A DNA stretch of 64,000 nucleotides from Listeria weihenstephanensis (GCF_003534205.1 NZ_CP011102.1:3342293-3406292), one strand, 5' to 3'. Positions 1-9,271 are shown, numbered from the stretch's first letter. A program made the numbers and translations. Notes: generated by a model from the sequence alone, not told the origin.

Positions 1-921
1 AATTAACATCGCAAAACTTACAATAACTTGCATTTCTCTAAAAAAGCGTTTATCGTTTGGATTCTTTTTAAACTTTTCATAACTTAGAGGAACCCAAAAG
101 GCTGTGAAATTAAGTTGCAGTGTATTTAGAATCGTTATAATTTTAAAGGCTGCAGAATATAATCCAATTTCGGTAAAGTCAGCCCATTGCTTGATGGCTA
201 TCCGGTCTATCGATTCGAATAACATAGACATTAATAGGGTTATCATCAAAGGAGCGCCGTATTTAAGAATCGCCGACGAATTATTTTTGATTTTGGTTGT
301 TCCTTTCTTGAAGAAATTCCAAAAATCACGCTCTATCACAATCACAATAATAGAAACGACCGCCATACTGAAGATGTAGGCATAGATGATCACTTCAAAT
401 TTGTTCCCTATCATAAAAGCAAACATTAAAATTCCTGCAAATTCGAGTGACTTACTTAAAACTAGTTTTAAGGAAAAAATCTTTCCTTTTTGCTGCATTC
501 TGATGACTACAGAAGCAAAAGTACTGATTATACGGAGAAATGCAAAGAGGATTAGCAGAAGTATCAACCAGAAGCTCGTATAGGTGAATATAAAATGAGA
601 CACTTCTTTATAGAAAAACAATACGAAGATAGACAAAATCGCAAATGCAGTTAGGGAGAGCTTCAAGCAAGTTCGCAACAAGTATTTACGCTTATCCTCT
701 TCTTCATCGTAGAAAAAACGATTAAAGCTTTGATCTGCTCCTAGTAGGGCTACAGCTCCCAATATTTCAGCAGCAAGTAAAAACATGGATACTTTACCAA
801 ATTGATCGGGAGAAATTAACCTTGTTGCAATTGGTGTACTAATGAAACCTATAATAAGCGCTATCCAACTCCCAACAGAAATCGATAAAAACTTATTTAG
901 TGTACTGTTATTTTTTTTCAT
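1..921 (-). CDS. Oligosaccharide flippase (Wzx-like), partial
   Basis: The frame opens at an ATG at 921 and runs off the left edge without a stop, giving the first 307 residues. The N-terminus (MKKNNSTLNKFLSISVGSW) leads into long hydrophobic stretches, with the pattern IGFISTPIATRLISPDQFG near residues 25-45 that is typical of the polysaccharide biosynthesis/MATE-like flippase family. Such proteins move undecaprenyl-linked repeat units across the membrane. It is the last visible gene of the exopolysaccharide operon on this strand, about 80 bp after the asparagine-synthase-like gene. The C-terminal part and any Wzy polymerase must lie left of the window. Family call is firm; substrate is unknown. 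Confidence 0.85.
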   Translation of the reverse strand, partial: MKKNNSTLNKFLSISVGSWIALIIGFISTPIATRLISPDQFGKVSMFLLAAEILGAVALLGADQSFNRFFYDEEEDKRKYLLRTCLKLSLTAFAILSIFVLFFYKEVSHFIFTYTSFWLILLLILFAFLRIISTFASVVIRMQQKGKIFSLKLVLSKSLEFAGILMFAFMIGNKFEVIIYAYIFSMAVVSIIVIVIERDFWNFFKKGTTKIKNNSSAILKYGAPLMITLLMSMLFESIDRIAIKQWADFTEIGLYSAAFKIITILNTLQLNFTAFWVPLSYEKFKKNPNDKRFFREMQVIVSFAMLI

Positions 922-1000
922 ATCCTAGTGTTCCTCTCTGTAATAACCTTCGCTAACCTGATGCCTTTTTAAACCCATATATTATACTAGGATCATCAAA

Positions 1001-2779
1001 CTATTTCATATAGCCATTCATACTTCTCAGGAATTCCATAAAAGTAATAATTTGATCTTTTTCCATCGCATTCCCTGTTTCAAATACATCTTTACAATCA
1101 TTCTTTAGTTCTTCATTTTTAATCAAGTCTACATTGTTATAAAAGGAATTCTGATAAAAATCACTTAAATCTTTATTATTTTTCACCCAATAGCCGATCG
1201 GATTCATGTGTTTTTTCGAATTCAGCTTCACGCCCATCTTAATCTTCACTAGTTTTACAAATGCGGAAGGAATACTTGTCCAAGGAATAGACACACCCTT
1301 CACATTAATTAATTTCCGGTTTATCTTACCGCCAACTTTATCATACACAAAATTGGCTGCTTCTGGATAATATTTATTGATCCATTTAATGTAAATTCCG
1401 TGTCCCTTTCTATACTCAAAAGGAAGGGTCAGACAAAAAGACATGAATTCAACATCCGTATATGGAGAGATTGCCTCTGTATATTTTTGAAACGGTTTTA
1501 AACCCATAAGATTTCCTGTAAATCCTCTATTATACAGTTTAAATACTTCCTTATCTTGTAAATGGAAGGAATTCTCTTCTGTATACTGGACTTTATTAAT
1601 TAAGCGTGTAGAATTGGCCCCTGATCCGGGATGGAATGCCTGTTTCTTGCCTTTTTCATAGTAAGTTCCTAATATAGCGCCACCTAGATGTCCAGTATGA
1701 ACAACTCCGAAAGAATCGAAATCGATGGAATTAGCCATACCTAGTGTGGGCGTGATACTACAACTTTGACATCTACCGCCAGACATTTGTATCGCTTCTT
1801 CAAAATACTTGTATAGATATAAACCGTTATCCAATGATTTAAAGATCCACTCGGTTTTCAGTTTATTGGCTATTTGTTTAGGAATAGTCTCATCCATATA
1901 ATCCGTTTGCGAAAACGTATAGTTTAACATATTCGTGTAACCCATATCGTGTGCAACCCATGTAGTCATTCTAGAATCAAGTCCACCGCTCAATGCGACT
2001 AAATGTTTATATCCATATTCCATATCTTTTTCAAACGATCGTCTCACGGCATTCCTAAAAAGTGTATCGATCTTAGCCATAGCTTCTTCTTCCGTAATAT
2101 CAATCGTTTCGTTTGTTAGCTCAAAATAACATTTCTTTTCGATCCCGCTCGCTGAGTATTGCAAGTAATGCCCTGGTGTTAAACGATGCACTTCTTCAAA
2201 AAGCGTGTCATTGCATAGTGTATAAGAATGCGTGATCAAACTGTATGCTGCATTTGTTTTCAGTTTAAAATTCTTTCCTGTTTGTTTATGAATAAGCTTT
2301 ATCAAAATATCAAAATCTGTACCAAAATATAAAACATCTTCCTTTTCATCCAGGTAATAGAAAATTTCTTCATCACCCACATGATTGGTGTACAGATTAA
2401 ACATGTGTGTTTCTTTATTTAAAAATACGCCTGAAAAGTGACCTCTAAACTCACTAAAAAAAGTTTCTGGAGCATTGTGAGCCATTTTTTGCACCAAAGA
2501 AGAAATATTGCGTTCTTTGCTTTCGTATTTTTCTATCAAATCCAGTTTATTTAAAATGACTCCTTCAATAATAAAACATGCTTCTTCAGTCTCAGAAAAA
2601 GCCTTATCTTGTTCAAATTTTTTGATGGTATTCCGGAAAAAATAACCATATAATCCAGACGTATTGACAACCATTTTTTCTTCCATAAGATTGTCATTCT
2701 TTTCGATAATATCATATATATCAATATCGTTTTCTAGTGCTTGTTCTTTGCTTGAAATAAATCCAAAAAAACCTGGCAT
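1001..2779 (-). CDS. Asparagine-synthase-like protein of the polysaccharide cluster
   Basis: A class II glutaminase-like N-terminal half is followed by an asparagine synthase domain with the ATP pyrophosphatase loop ALSGGLDSR near residue 265. I chose the ATG at 2779 (592 residues), preceded by AAGGAAAGAGG at good spacing; a TTG 17 codons upstream has no ribosome site. The protein then starts MPGFFGF, where functional family members start MCGI. The nucleophile Cys2 is therefore replaced by Pro, so glutamine hydrolysis is unlikely and ammonia, or a different amide or acyl chemistry, would have to be used. Proteins of this type are common in polysaccharide and antibiotic clusters. The role here is probably modification of a sugar or carboxyl group, by inference from context only. 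Confidence 0.8.
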   Translation of the reverse strand: MPGFFGFISSKEQALENDIDIYDIIEKNDNLMEEKMVVNTSGLYGYFFRNTIKKFEQDKAFSETEEACFIIEGVILNKLDLIEKYESKERNISSLVQKMAHNAPETFFSEFRGHFSGVFLNKETHMFNLYTNHVGDEEIFYYLDEKEDVLYFGTDFDILIKLIHKQTGKNFKLKTNAAYSLITHSYTLCNDTLFEEVHRLTPGHYLQYSASGIEKKCYFELTNETIDITEEEAMAKIDTLFRNAVRRSFEKDMEYGYKHLVALSGGLDSRMTTWVAHDMGYTNMLNYTFSQTDYMDETIPKQIANKLKTEWIFKSLDNGLYLYKYFEEAIQMSGGRCQSCSITPTLGMANSIDFDSFGVVHTGHLGGAILGTYYEKGKKQAFHPGSGANSTRLINKVQYTEENSFHLQDKEVFKLYNRGFTGNLMGLKPFQKYTEAISPYTDVEFMSFCLTLPFEYRKGHGIYIKWINKYYPEAANFVYDKVGGKINRKLINVKGVSIPWTSIPSAFVKLVKIKMGVKLNSKKHMNPIGYWVKNNKDLSDFYQNSFYNNVDLIKNEELKNDCKDVFETGNAMEKDQIITFMEFLRSMNGYMK

Positions 2780-2850
2780 ACTACATTGACCTCTTTCCTT
2801 TAGATGAGTTATTCCTTTAACTTTGATCAAAACATATCGTAACAGTTGAC

Positions 2851-3927
2851 TTATTTTATTAAGGTGGCTAATATTCCTAACATATCTTCTTCTACCTGTA
2901 CCTGATCGTAAGGACTCGCGGAATGAAAGGCATTCTTTTTTAATGTTTGCTTTTCTTCCTCGCTGTTGGCATGAAATTCGAGTAATTTTTCGGCGATAGA
3001 ATACGGGTTCCCAGCTTCTGTGAAATAACCGTTCTCTCCCTCGACTAGATATCCTTTAATACCTGCAATTTGACTCCCGATCACGGGAATGCCGCAAGCC
3101 AAAGCTTCAATGCCGACAAGGCCTAAACTCTCGCCTTCTCTTCTACTCGGGAAAACGAACACGTCCATTTCATTGTATAGGGCAACAAGGGCTTCTTGTG
3201 GTAATAGATCGTAACAGCGTACATCTTCTTCCAGTCCCAGTTCTTGAATAAGTGCTTCTTTTTGCTTATTTTCCTTCCCATTTCCCACCATAATAAGTTG
3301 TGCTGGTCGACTAGATTGAAGTTTAAATTCGTTAAATCCACGGATGGCATCGTCCCAGCCTTTATCCACATCAATACGCCCGACATAACCAACTTGAAAC
3401 ACATCACTATTTTTATCCGTTTCCTGTGGTGCAAAGAGCGTGCGGTTCACTCCGCCTGATGGTGAAATCAAGATATTCTCTGAGTGGATGTTGTAACGGT
3501 CGATAACAACTTCTTTAAAATATTGCGACGGTACAACCACATGATTCGCTTGTTTTAAAAGTCGCACCACCCATTTTTGCAACCGCTCTTGAATTGGTGT
3601 TTCTGGAAAGACGTCACTACCATGGAGATTAACGGTAAGGTTTATACGGCGTTTTAAATATTTACTCCCTAAAACCGGCAAAGCGCTATGTGAAGCATAA
3701 TGAAGATATACTAAGTCATATTTTTTAAACAGCAATGTGAAGAAAATTTGGAAGTAAAATTGGATATATCGCCAAAGTTTTTTCCCTTTACTCACCTCTT
3801 TTTGCATCGTGATTGTATCTAAGCTACTTGCAGCCTTTTCGAGTATATCTACATGCTTTTTTACAAAAATGCCGTATGAGGGATATGCTTTTGATGGAAA
3901 CATATTCGCAATAACAAGTATTTTCAT
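2851..3927 (-). CDS. Glycosyltransferase family 4
   Basis: 358 residues with a two-domain GT-B layout. The N-terminus MKILVIANMFPS is the usual start of GT4 enzymes. The C-terminal half holds VGYVGRIDVDKGW (about residues 192-204), a glycine-rich loop of the nucleotide-binding domain, and the E-x7-E signature inside EGESLGLVGIEALACG (about 275-290). It transfers a sugar from a nucleotide donor to the growing lipid-linked oligosaccharide on the cytoplasmic face. The start has AGGAATGAAAGG just upstream. It lies between the acyltransferase and the asparagine-synthase-like gene on the same strand, so is very likely co-transcribed. Donor and linkage cannot be told from sequence. Confidence 0.88.
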   Translation of the reverse strand: MKILVIANMFPSKAYPSYGIFVKKHVDILEKAASSLDTITMQKEVSKGKKLWRYIQFYFQIFFTLLFKKYDLVYLHYASHSALPVLGSKYLKRRINLTVNLHGSDVFPETPIQERLQKWVVRLLKQANHVVVPSQYFKEVVIDRYNIHSENILISPSGGVNRTLFAPQETDKNSDVFQVGYVGRIDVDKGWDDAIRGFNEFKLQSSRPAQLIMVGNGKENKQKEALIQELGLEEDVRCYDLLPQEALVALYNEMDVFVFPSRREGESLGLVGIEALACGIPVIGSQIAGIKGYLVEGENGYFTEAGNPYSIAEKLLEFHANSEEEKQTLKKNAFHSASPYDQVQVEEDMLGILATLIK

Positions 3928-3978
3928 CCTTTCATTCCTTTCTTCTGAGAAGCAAATTTCGTACCATCTTATTTATTC

Positions 3979-4491
3979 TTACCTCTCTTGTTTAATCACT
4001 CTAGCTGGCACACCGCCAATGACACTATATGGTGGGTATTTTTTGGCTGGGACAACCGCTCCTGCAGCAACGACACACCCATCTGGTATCTCGGCTCCTG
4101 CTAAAATGGTGACACGTGTACCGATCCAAACGTCATGACCAATGAAAACAGGTTTTTTCGTTGTACCGCTATCTAGTATCTTTTCTTTCCCATTCACACA
4201 ATGCGTGTCGGTTAAGATTACAACATCTGGCGCCATCAAGACATCATCACCTATATGAACAGTTGCCGTCGCGATAATCCGCGCGTTGTCACCAATAGAC
4301 GAACGTTTCCCAATGTGAATATTTTTAGGATGGCGCAGTTTCAGTTTTGGTCGTAAATTACTGTTTTTCGCACAACTTCCAAAGAAAGACTGTGCTAGCT
4401 GATTCTTCATGTGACGGATCCAGCGACCTAAAGCGAGTCGATTCGGCATCGGCAAAAAATTAAGTACTGAGAATGTGAGTTTAGCCAACAT
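3979..4491 (-). CDS. Hexapeptide-repeat acyltransferase (left-handed beta-helix)
   Basis: 170 residues. The centre and C-terminus carry the imperfect hexapeptide pattern of left-handed beta-helix acyltransferases, for example KNIHIGKRSSIGDNARI, then VHIGDDVLMAPDVVI and KPVFIGHDVWIGTRVTILAG, ending with the typical GGVPARVIK. The putative catalytic His lies in LTDTHCV. Relatives (WcaF, maltose/galactoside O-acetyltransferases) put an acetyl group on a sugar hydroxyl. The start codon lies 1 bp after the stop of the upstream transferase gene, so translation is probably coupled. Expected role: O-acetylation of the exopolysaccharide repeat unit. Confidence 0.85.
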   Translation of the reverse strand: MLAKLTFSVLNFLPMPNRLALGRWIRHMKNQLAQSFFGSCAKNSNLRPKLKLRHPKNIHIGKRSSIGDNARIIATATVHIGDDVLMAPDVVILTDTHCVNGKEKILDSGTTKKPVFIGHDVWIGTRVTILAGAEIPDGCVVAAGAVVPAKKYPPYSVIGGVPARVIKQER

Positions 4492-4492
4492 T

Positions 4493-5239
4493 TTATTTAC
4501 GCCTTCTTTCTTTCATGACTTTCCATACAAAGCTTAGATTGCCGACAAAATAGCGCTTAAACATCCGCCTAGGTTCTTGTATAAACCGATAAAACCATTC
4601 TAGTCCAACCTTCTGCATCCACCGTGGTGCACGTTTTGTTACACCAGCAATGATATCAAAGCTACCGCCAACGCCCATCACAAAGGGGACGCCCATCGTT
4701 TCCTTATACATATGAATCCATTGTTCTTTCTTAGGGCTAGAAAAAGCGACAAAGACAATATCTGCTTTCGATTTTTTGATATCTAGCGCAATCTCTTCTG
4801 ATTCAGTATCATCAAAATATCCATTCCGATACCCAGCAATCTTCAGATTCGGATATGTCTCTTGGTGCAAGCGGACGACCTCTTGTACAACGTCCTCCTT
4901 CGCGCCAAAGTAATATACACGATATCCTTTTTCAGCACTTTTTTTAACTAAATTTTCAAATAAATCAATACCAGTGACTCTTTCCTCTATTTCATGACCG
5001 AGGAACTTCATGGCCCATACAATCGACTGCCCATCCGCATTAATAAGCGGCGAGTCATTCACAATGTTTGCAAGTTCCTCGTTCTCTGCCATTAAATTGA
5101 TTTTACTCGCATTAATCACCACATGCTGCACTGGTTTTCCAATCTGAATAATGTTTTCTACTTGATCCACCGTTTCCTGCATCGTAAGCGAATCAACATA
5201 ACTACCTAACAAAAAAGTACGTGTCATCCTATCTTTCAC
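4493..5239 (-). CDS. WecG/TagA/CpsF-family glycosyltransferase
   Basis: 248 residues matching the full length of the family. Recognisable blocks are HVVINASKINLMAENEEL (about 40-57), the PLINADGQSIVWA block with the conserved Asp (about 65-77), YRVYYFGAKEDVV, DIVFVAFSSPKKEQWI and the C-terminal GSFDIIAGVTKRAPRWMQK. Family members (TagA, WecG) add N-acetylmannosamine or its uronic acid to a lipid-linked GlcNAc. With a UDP-ManNAc-dehydrogenase-like gene at the head of the same operon, a ManNAcA transferase is a reasonable but unproven guess. It follows the initiating sugar transferase by 12 bp, which fits addition of the second sugar. Confidence 0.88.
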   Translation of the reverse strand: MKDRMTRTFLLGSYVDSLTMQETVDQVENIIQIGKPVQHVVINASKINLMAENEELANIVNDSPLINADGQSIVWAMKFLGHEIEERVTGIDLFENLVKKSAEKGYRVYYFGAKEDVVQEVVRLHQETYPNLKIAGYRNGYFDDTESEEIALDIKKSKADIVFVAFSSPKKEQWIHMYKETMGVPFVMGVGGSFDIIAGVTKRAPRWMQKVGLEWFYRFIQEPRRMFKRYFVGNLSFVWKVMKERRRK

Positions 5240-5251
5240 TTCTCCTCTGAC

Positions 5252-5902
5252 TTAATAGGCGCTATTCGGGACAAAAATCACCCGCACCGTTCTGAGTAAT
5301 ATCTGCATATCTAATAAAAAACTAACTTTTTGAATATACTCTAAATCTAAATTGACCATTTCTGCAAAACTTACATCGTTTCGGCCACTTACTTGCCATA
5401 AACCTGTACAGCCTGGCGTGATGGTTAGTCTTCTAAGGTCACGTACAGAATATTCAGCGACTTCACGCTCTAGCGGTGGTCGTGGTCCAACAAGTGACAT
5501 ATCGCCTTTTAGTACATTCACAAGTTGTGGCAATTCATCGATACTTGTCTTTCTTAAAAAACGTCCTAATTTCGTAATGCGTGGATCATCTTTCATCTTA
5601 AACATCGCGCCTTCTACCTCATTGAACTGAAGTAGCTCCGCAAGTTTTGCCTCTGCATTCGGAATCATCGTCCGGAACTTATACATCATGAACCGCGTCC
5701 CATCTTTCCCGATCCGTTCTTGTTTGAAAAAGACAGGAGCGCTAAAATCACTGAACTTAATGATGCAAGCTAATACAATAAACAGAGGGGATAAAAGAAG
5801 TAAGCCAATGCTTGCGCCTAAGACATCTATACCTCGTTTTACAATTGGGTAAAGTTTAGTAGCTTTTTTAGTGGACTCAGCCACGGTTTTCATGGATTCC
5901 AT
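5252..5902 (-). CDS. Undecaprenyl-phosphate sugar-1-phosphate transferase (initiating)
   Basis: Bacterial sugar transferase that puts the first sugar-phosphate on undecaprenyl phosphate at the inner membrane face. The start is the ATG at 5902 (216 residues): AAGGAG lies six bases upstream and overlaps the kinase stop codon, whereas the longer frame from 5941 would overlap the kinase gene by 29 bp and has no ribosome site. A membrane segment (about residues 28-48, SIGLLLLSPLFIVLACII) precedes the family blocks RIGKDGTRFMMYKFRTM, RKTSIDELPQLVNVLKGDMS and LVGPRPP, then ITPGCTGLWQVSGR. It lacks the extra N-terminal membrane domain of WbaP, so it is the short form. Second-step transferase gene follows directly. 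Confidence 0.92.
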   Translation of the reverse strand: MESMKTVAESTKKATKLYPIVKRGIDVLGASIGLLLLSPLFIVLACIIKFSDFSAPVFFKQERIGKDGTRFMMYKFRTMIPNAEAKLAELLQFNEVEGAMFKMKDDPRITKLGRFLRKTSIDELPQLVNVLKGDMSLVGPRPPLEREVAEYSVRDLRRLTITPGCTGLWQVSGRNDVSFAEMVNLDLEYIQKVSFLLDMQILLRTVRVIFVPNSAY

Positions 5903-5912
5903 TGTAGTCTCC

Positions 5913-6590
5913 TTATTGATAGTAATAATAGTTGTTTGCATTGTTTTTCACACGATTTAAAACCGTACCGATAATTGAAACATGTGTTTTTTGAAGTTGC
6001 TGGACGGCTACTTTTGCACTTTCTTTGAGCGTTTTATCACTGCGAAGTACAACAATTGCACCTTCTACATAGGGGGTTAATACAAGGGCATCAGATGAAG
6101 CTAAAATAGGTGGGGTATCAATAATAATTTGATCAAATTGTTCGGTAAACTGCTTAATTAAACGTTCCATTTTCTTAGAAGCAAGTAATTCATTCGGATT
6201 CGGTACCATCGTTCCACTTGTTAAAATCATTAAATTCTCGATTTCTGTTGGGTGGTATAGATCTCCAAAATCTGCTCCGTTATTTGTGAGCATATCAGAT
6301 AGCCCAATATTATAAGGAATTCCAAATGTCCGATGACTAGTTGGCTTACGCATGTCTGCATCAATTAGTAATGTTTTACTACCCTGCCTGGCATAACAAA
6401 CTGCTAGATTCGCCGACACTGTCGATTTACCGCTTTCTGGTTCTGGTGATGTAACTAAAATGGATCGGTACTCCTTATCGACGGACGAAAAATGGATACT
6501 CGCTCGGAGGGTTTTGAATTGTTCCGCGATTGGGGAACTTGGATTCGTTGCCGTAATTAGTTTTCTCTTCATCGTCTGTTGTTTACTCAC
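5913..6590 (-). CDS. CpsD/CapB-family protein tyrosine kinase
   Basis: 225-residue bacterial tyrosine kinase that controls polysaccharide synthesis. Walker A is SPEPESGKSTVSANLA (about 48-63), Walker A' is TLLIDADMRKP (about 73-83) and Walker B is IIIDTPPI. The C-terminus is a tyrosine cluster (NNYYYYQ), the site where these kinases phosphorylate each other. The activating transmembrane partner is the separate gene just upstream (gap 6 bp), the split arrangement usual in Firmicutes. The protein is cytoplasmic but membrane-associated through that partner. The stop codon overlaps the ribosome binding site of the sugar transferase gene, so expression is probably coupled. Confidence 0.93.
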   Translation of the reverse strand: MSKQQTMKRKLITATNPSSPIAEQFKTLRASIHFSSVDKEYRSILVTSPEPESGKSTVSANLAVCYARQGSKTLLIDADMRKPTSHRTFGIPYNIGLSDMLTNNGADFGDLYHPTEIENLMILTSGTMVPNPNELLASKKMERLIKQFTEQFDQIIIDTPPILASSDALVLTPYVEGAIVVLRSDKTLKESAKVAVQQLQKTHVSIIGTVLNRVKNNANNYYYYQ

Positions 6591-6596
6591 TTAACA

Positions 6597-7325
6597 TTAT
6601 CCTTTCCGATTCTTACGTTTTCTTCCTAGTACCTTCTCAACTAAGTCACCATCTTTTATTTCACTAATCATCGATAGTACGGGAAGGCCGAGCGTTTCTT
6701 CCACATCTTCTGCTGTTTTAATGGAGCGGTCAAATAGATCACGAAGGAACGTTATAACCACGCCCAAAATCAACCCTGACAAGATCGCAACAGTAATCAT
6801 TAACGTTTTATGCGGTTTTACTGGGACGGCATCCGCGTCCATTGTTGCCTCAGATAACGTATAAATATTGTCTATTTTCATTATTTTAGGAACATCTTTA
6901 CTCAATATAGAGACCGTTTCGTTGGCAATTTTTACAGCATCTGCGGCATCCGCGCTTTCGACATTAATTTTGATGACTTGTGAATCCGAGGTGCTGTTTA
7001 CTTTAATCATTTCTTCAAGCTCTTTCGTGGTATATGCATCATCCATTTTCTCTGATACTTGTGCTAAAATCCGCGGACTCATGATGATAGATGTGTATGT
7101 GTTGATCAGCTGCAAATTAGCCTCTACATCTTGTGACTGGACGATCGTATTCTGGGGTACAGACTGGTTGATTAAAACTTGTGTTTCGCTTTGGTAGATG
7201 GGGGTGGAGAAGAAATACAGATAACCGCTCATCAACAAGGCGCACACACATGTACTCATGAAAATGATCCATTTATTCTTTTTCAAAAGATCCCATATTT
7301 GCTTTACATTTAAACTATCTTCCAT
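6597..7325 (-). CDS. Wzz/CapA-type chain-length regulator and kinase activator
   Basis: 242 residues with the Wzz layout: a short cytoplasmic N-terminus, a first membrane helix around residues 18-38 (WIIFMSTCVCALLMSGYLYF), an extracellular alpha/beta region containing QSETQVLINQS and repeated coil-prone segments, and a second helix near 174-195 preceded by AVPVKPHKTLMI, the Pro-rich family signature. The C-terminal cytoplasmic tail is the part that activates the partner tyrosine kinase. It sets polymer length together with the kinase encoded 6 bp downstream. No kinase domain is fused, so this is the two-gene Gram-positive form. Confidence 0.9.
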   Translation of the reverse strand: MEDSLNVKQIWDLLKKNKWIIFMSTCVCALLMSGYLYFFSTPIYQSETQVLINQSVPQNTIVQSQDVEANLQLINTYTSIIMSPRILAQVSEKMDDAYTTKELEEMIKVNSTSDSQVIKINVESADAADAVKIANETVSILSKDVPKIMKIDNIYTLSEATMDADAVPVKPHKTLMITVAILSGLILGVVITFLRDLFDRSIKTAEDVEETLGLPVLSMISEIKDGDLVEKVLGRKRKNRKG

Positions 7326-7339
7326 TGTTTCCTCCTGGC

Positions 7340-8626
7340 CTATTCCGCTATTGGAACTAACTTTTTACTGCTTTTGCGCATATCATATAAGTTTCCCATA
7401 TTGTAAATCGCCACTTTTTCTAACTCCGGAATAACATTTTTTGTATCGAAAATATATTGCTGTTTCATACTCTCAAATTGAGTTGCTGTCACTGTTTTGA
7501 ACTCACTATGATCCGTTAAAACACATACTAAATCTGCGTTTTCTACTGCTTTCTCAAAATCAGGCTCAATCCAAGGTGCTTTTACATGCGGATCAAAGAT
7601 GGATAATTCAAAATCTGTTTCTTTTTCTAGGAGTTGTATAATTTCAAGCGCTGGGCTTTCACGGATATCATCCACATCACCTTTATAGGTCGTGCCGAAA
7701 ACCGTTACTTTTTTGCCATCGATATTTGCCATCAAGGTTTTTACTTTTTCTACAATAAAGTCTGGCATCGTGCTGTTAATCGCGCGGGCTTGTTGAATCA
7801 GCGGTGTATTTTCTGGAGTCGCTGCGACAATAAAGTATGGATCCACTGCTAAGCAATGACCACCGACACCAGGGCCGGGAGAGTGTAAGTTCACTCGCGG
7901 ATGTTTGTTCGCCATCTCGATGACTTCTAATGCGTTGATACCCAGCGTATCGCCAATTTTCGCAAGTTCGTTCGCAAGGGCAATATTAACATCGCGGTAC
8001 GTATTTTCCATCAGCTTCGACAGTTCCGCTGCACCAGCAGTTGCTTCGATGAGTTCGCCTTGAACAAACACGCCATACACCTGTTTTCCTGCTTCAATAC
8101 AGGCGGGTGTAAGTCCACCAATAATCCGGTTATTATACACTAATTCATGAATAATTTTCCCAGGTAGCACACGCTCGGGACAATGGACTAAAAAGATATC
8201 TTGCCCAACAACAAATCCTGCTTCTTCCAACATCGGCTTCACCACATCTTCTGTCGTGCGTGGTGCGATGGTAGACTCTAATATGATGACATTTCCTTTT
8301 TCTAAATAAGGAATCGTTTTGCTGACCGCGTCGACAACATGTGTTAAATCACACGATAGATAGGCATCCGCCTTATTCGGCGTTGGCACAGCAATAATGA
8401 AAACATCCGATTCCTCTAGATTTAACTGTGCTTTAAAATTCCCAGATAATAAGGCTTTCGTTAGCTCTGTCTGAAGTCCTGGTTCCTCAATGTGAATTTT
8501 TCCTGCGTTAAGCATATTTACCGCATCTTCTTTCAGATCGATACCTATCACATTTTGACCATGATTAGCAAACATGATAGCCGTTGGTAAACCGATATAG
8601 CCTAACCCAATAACTGCGATTTTCAC
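7340..8626 (-). CDS. Nucleotide-sugar dehydrogenase, UDP-ManNAc dehydrogenase (WecC)-like
   Basis: 428 residues. The N-terminal Rossmann fold starts MKIAVIGLGYIGLPTAIMF. The block CPERVLPGKIIHELVYNNRI matches the WecC branch better than UDP-glucose dehydrogenases. The catalytic Cys is in GPGVGGHCLAVDPYF (about residues 246-260), and the C-terminal domain carries TTYKGDVDDIRESPAL. The expected reaction is NAD-dependent two-step oxidation of UDP-ManNAc to UDP-ManNAcA, providing a uronic-acid donor. It heads the polysaccharide gene run, 14 bp before the chain-length regulator gene. UDP-glucose or UDP-GalNAc as substrate cannot be excluded. Confidence 0.88.
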   Translation of the reverse strand: MKIAVIGLGYIGLPTAIMFANHGQNVIGIDLKEDAVNMLNAGKIHIEEPGLQTELTKALLSGNFKAQLNLEESDVFIIAVPTPNKADAYLSCDLTHVVDAVSKTIPYLEKGNVIILESTIAPRTTEDVVKPMLEEAGFVVGQDIFLVHCPERVLPGKIIHELVYNNRIIGGLTPACIEAGKQVYGVFVQGELIEATAGAAELSKLMENTYRDVNIALANELAKIGDTLGINALEVIEMANKHPRVNLHSPGPGVGGHCLAVDPYFIVAATPENTPLIQQARAINSTMPDFIVEKVKTLMANIDGKKVTVFGTTYKGDVDDIRESPALEIIQLLEKETDFELSIFDPHVKAPWIEPDFEKAVENADLVCVLTDHSEFKTVTATQFESMKQQYIFDTKNVIPELEKVAIYNMGNLYDMRKSSKKLVPIAE

Positions 8627-8654
8627 AGAATCATCTCCTCATAGATTTTAAAAT

Positions 8655-9152
8655 TTACTTATTGTTTGGAATCGAAATTTTCCATGTTGCGAGTACTTTT
8701 GGTTTTTCTTTTCCGAATGTTACTGGTTGATACGAAAACTCACCAGATTTTACGTCTTTCGGCAATTCAAAATTGATGGCTCCGCTCACTGTTTTGTCAG
8801 CTGCGATTTCTGTTCCGATATTGTTGGCATCTGCTTTCACTTGGTACGTTTTATCGCCGGATTTGAAAATAAAGTCATTGCCGCCGACACCGTATTTGCT
8901 ATCGGTCTCATTTTTAAAACTCATGGTTATTTGCACAATATTTTTGTCGCCTTTGCCGTTCTCCGTTGTTTCAATACCTTTGATTTGCATCTCTATATTG
9001 TTCACTGTTTTAGCTGGATACGTTTTTTCTTTTTCTGATTTTGCTTCTTGTGTTGTTTTTGGTGTTTCCTCTTTAGTTGGTGTCGCCGAACAAGCAACTA
9101 GTGATAAGGCACAAGCGCCTGACATCGCGATTAACATAACTTTTTTCAGCAT
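8655..9152 (-). CDS. Lipoprotein with DUF4352-like Ig-fold domain
   Basis: 165 residues. The signal peptide ends in LSLVAC, a lipobox, so Cys21 should be lipidated and the protein tethered outside the membrane. A low-complexity Lys/Glu/Thr linker (about 22-50) is followed by a domain resembling DUF4352 (NIEMQIKGIETT..., IVQITMSFKNET, KTVSGAINFELP), an Ig-like fold found in many Firmicutes lipoproteins of unknown function. The start is supported by AGAGGAGAATCAT before the ATG. It lies 28 bp upstream of the dehydrogenase gene and may be the first gene of the operon. Its role is unknown. Confidence 0.8.
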   Translation of the reverse strand: MLKKVMLIAMSGACALSLVACSATPTKEETPKTTQEAKSEKEKTYPAKTVNNIEMQIKGIETTENGKGDKNIVQITMSFKNETDSKYGVGGNDFIFKSGDKTYQVKADANNIGTEIAADKTVSGAINFELPKDVKSGEFSYQPVTFGKEKPKVLATWKISIPNNK

Positions 9153-9212
9153 ATGATTCTCCTCTATGTTCTCTTATTTTTATATAAAACTGCTATTTTT
9201 TTCAAAGTTAAT

Positions 9213-9254
9213 TTTTAAAATGTGTGATGACTAAAGCAAGTTTAGTCATCACAC
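9213..9254 (-). terminator. Rho-independent terminator after the large surface protein gene
   Basis: A perfect 14-bp inverted repeat (GTGTGATGACTAAA at 9222-9235, its complement at 9241-9254) with a 5-base loop. On the minus strand it is followed by ATTTTAAAAATT. It separates the surface protein gene from the lipoprotein gene. Confidence 0.8.
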
Positions 9255-9271
9255 CGAGTTGTATCTAAATT

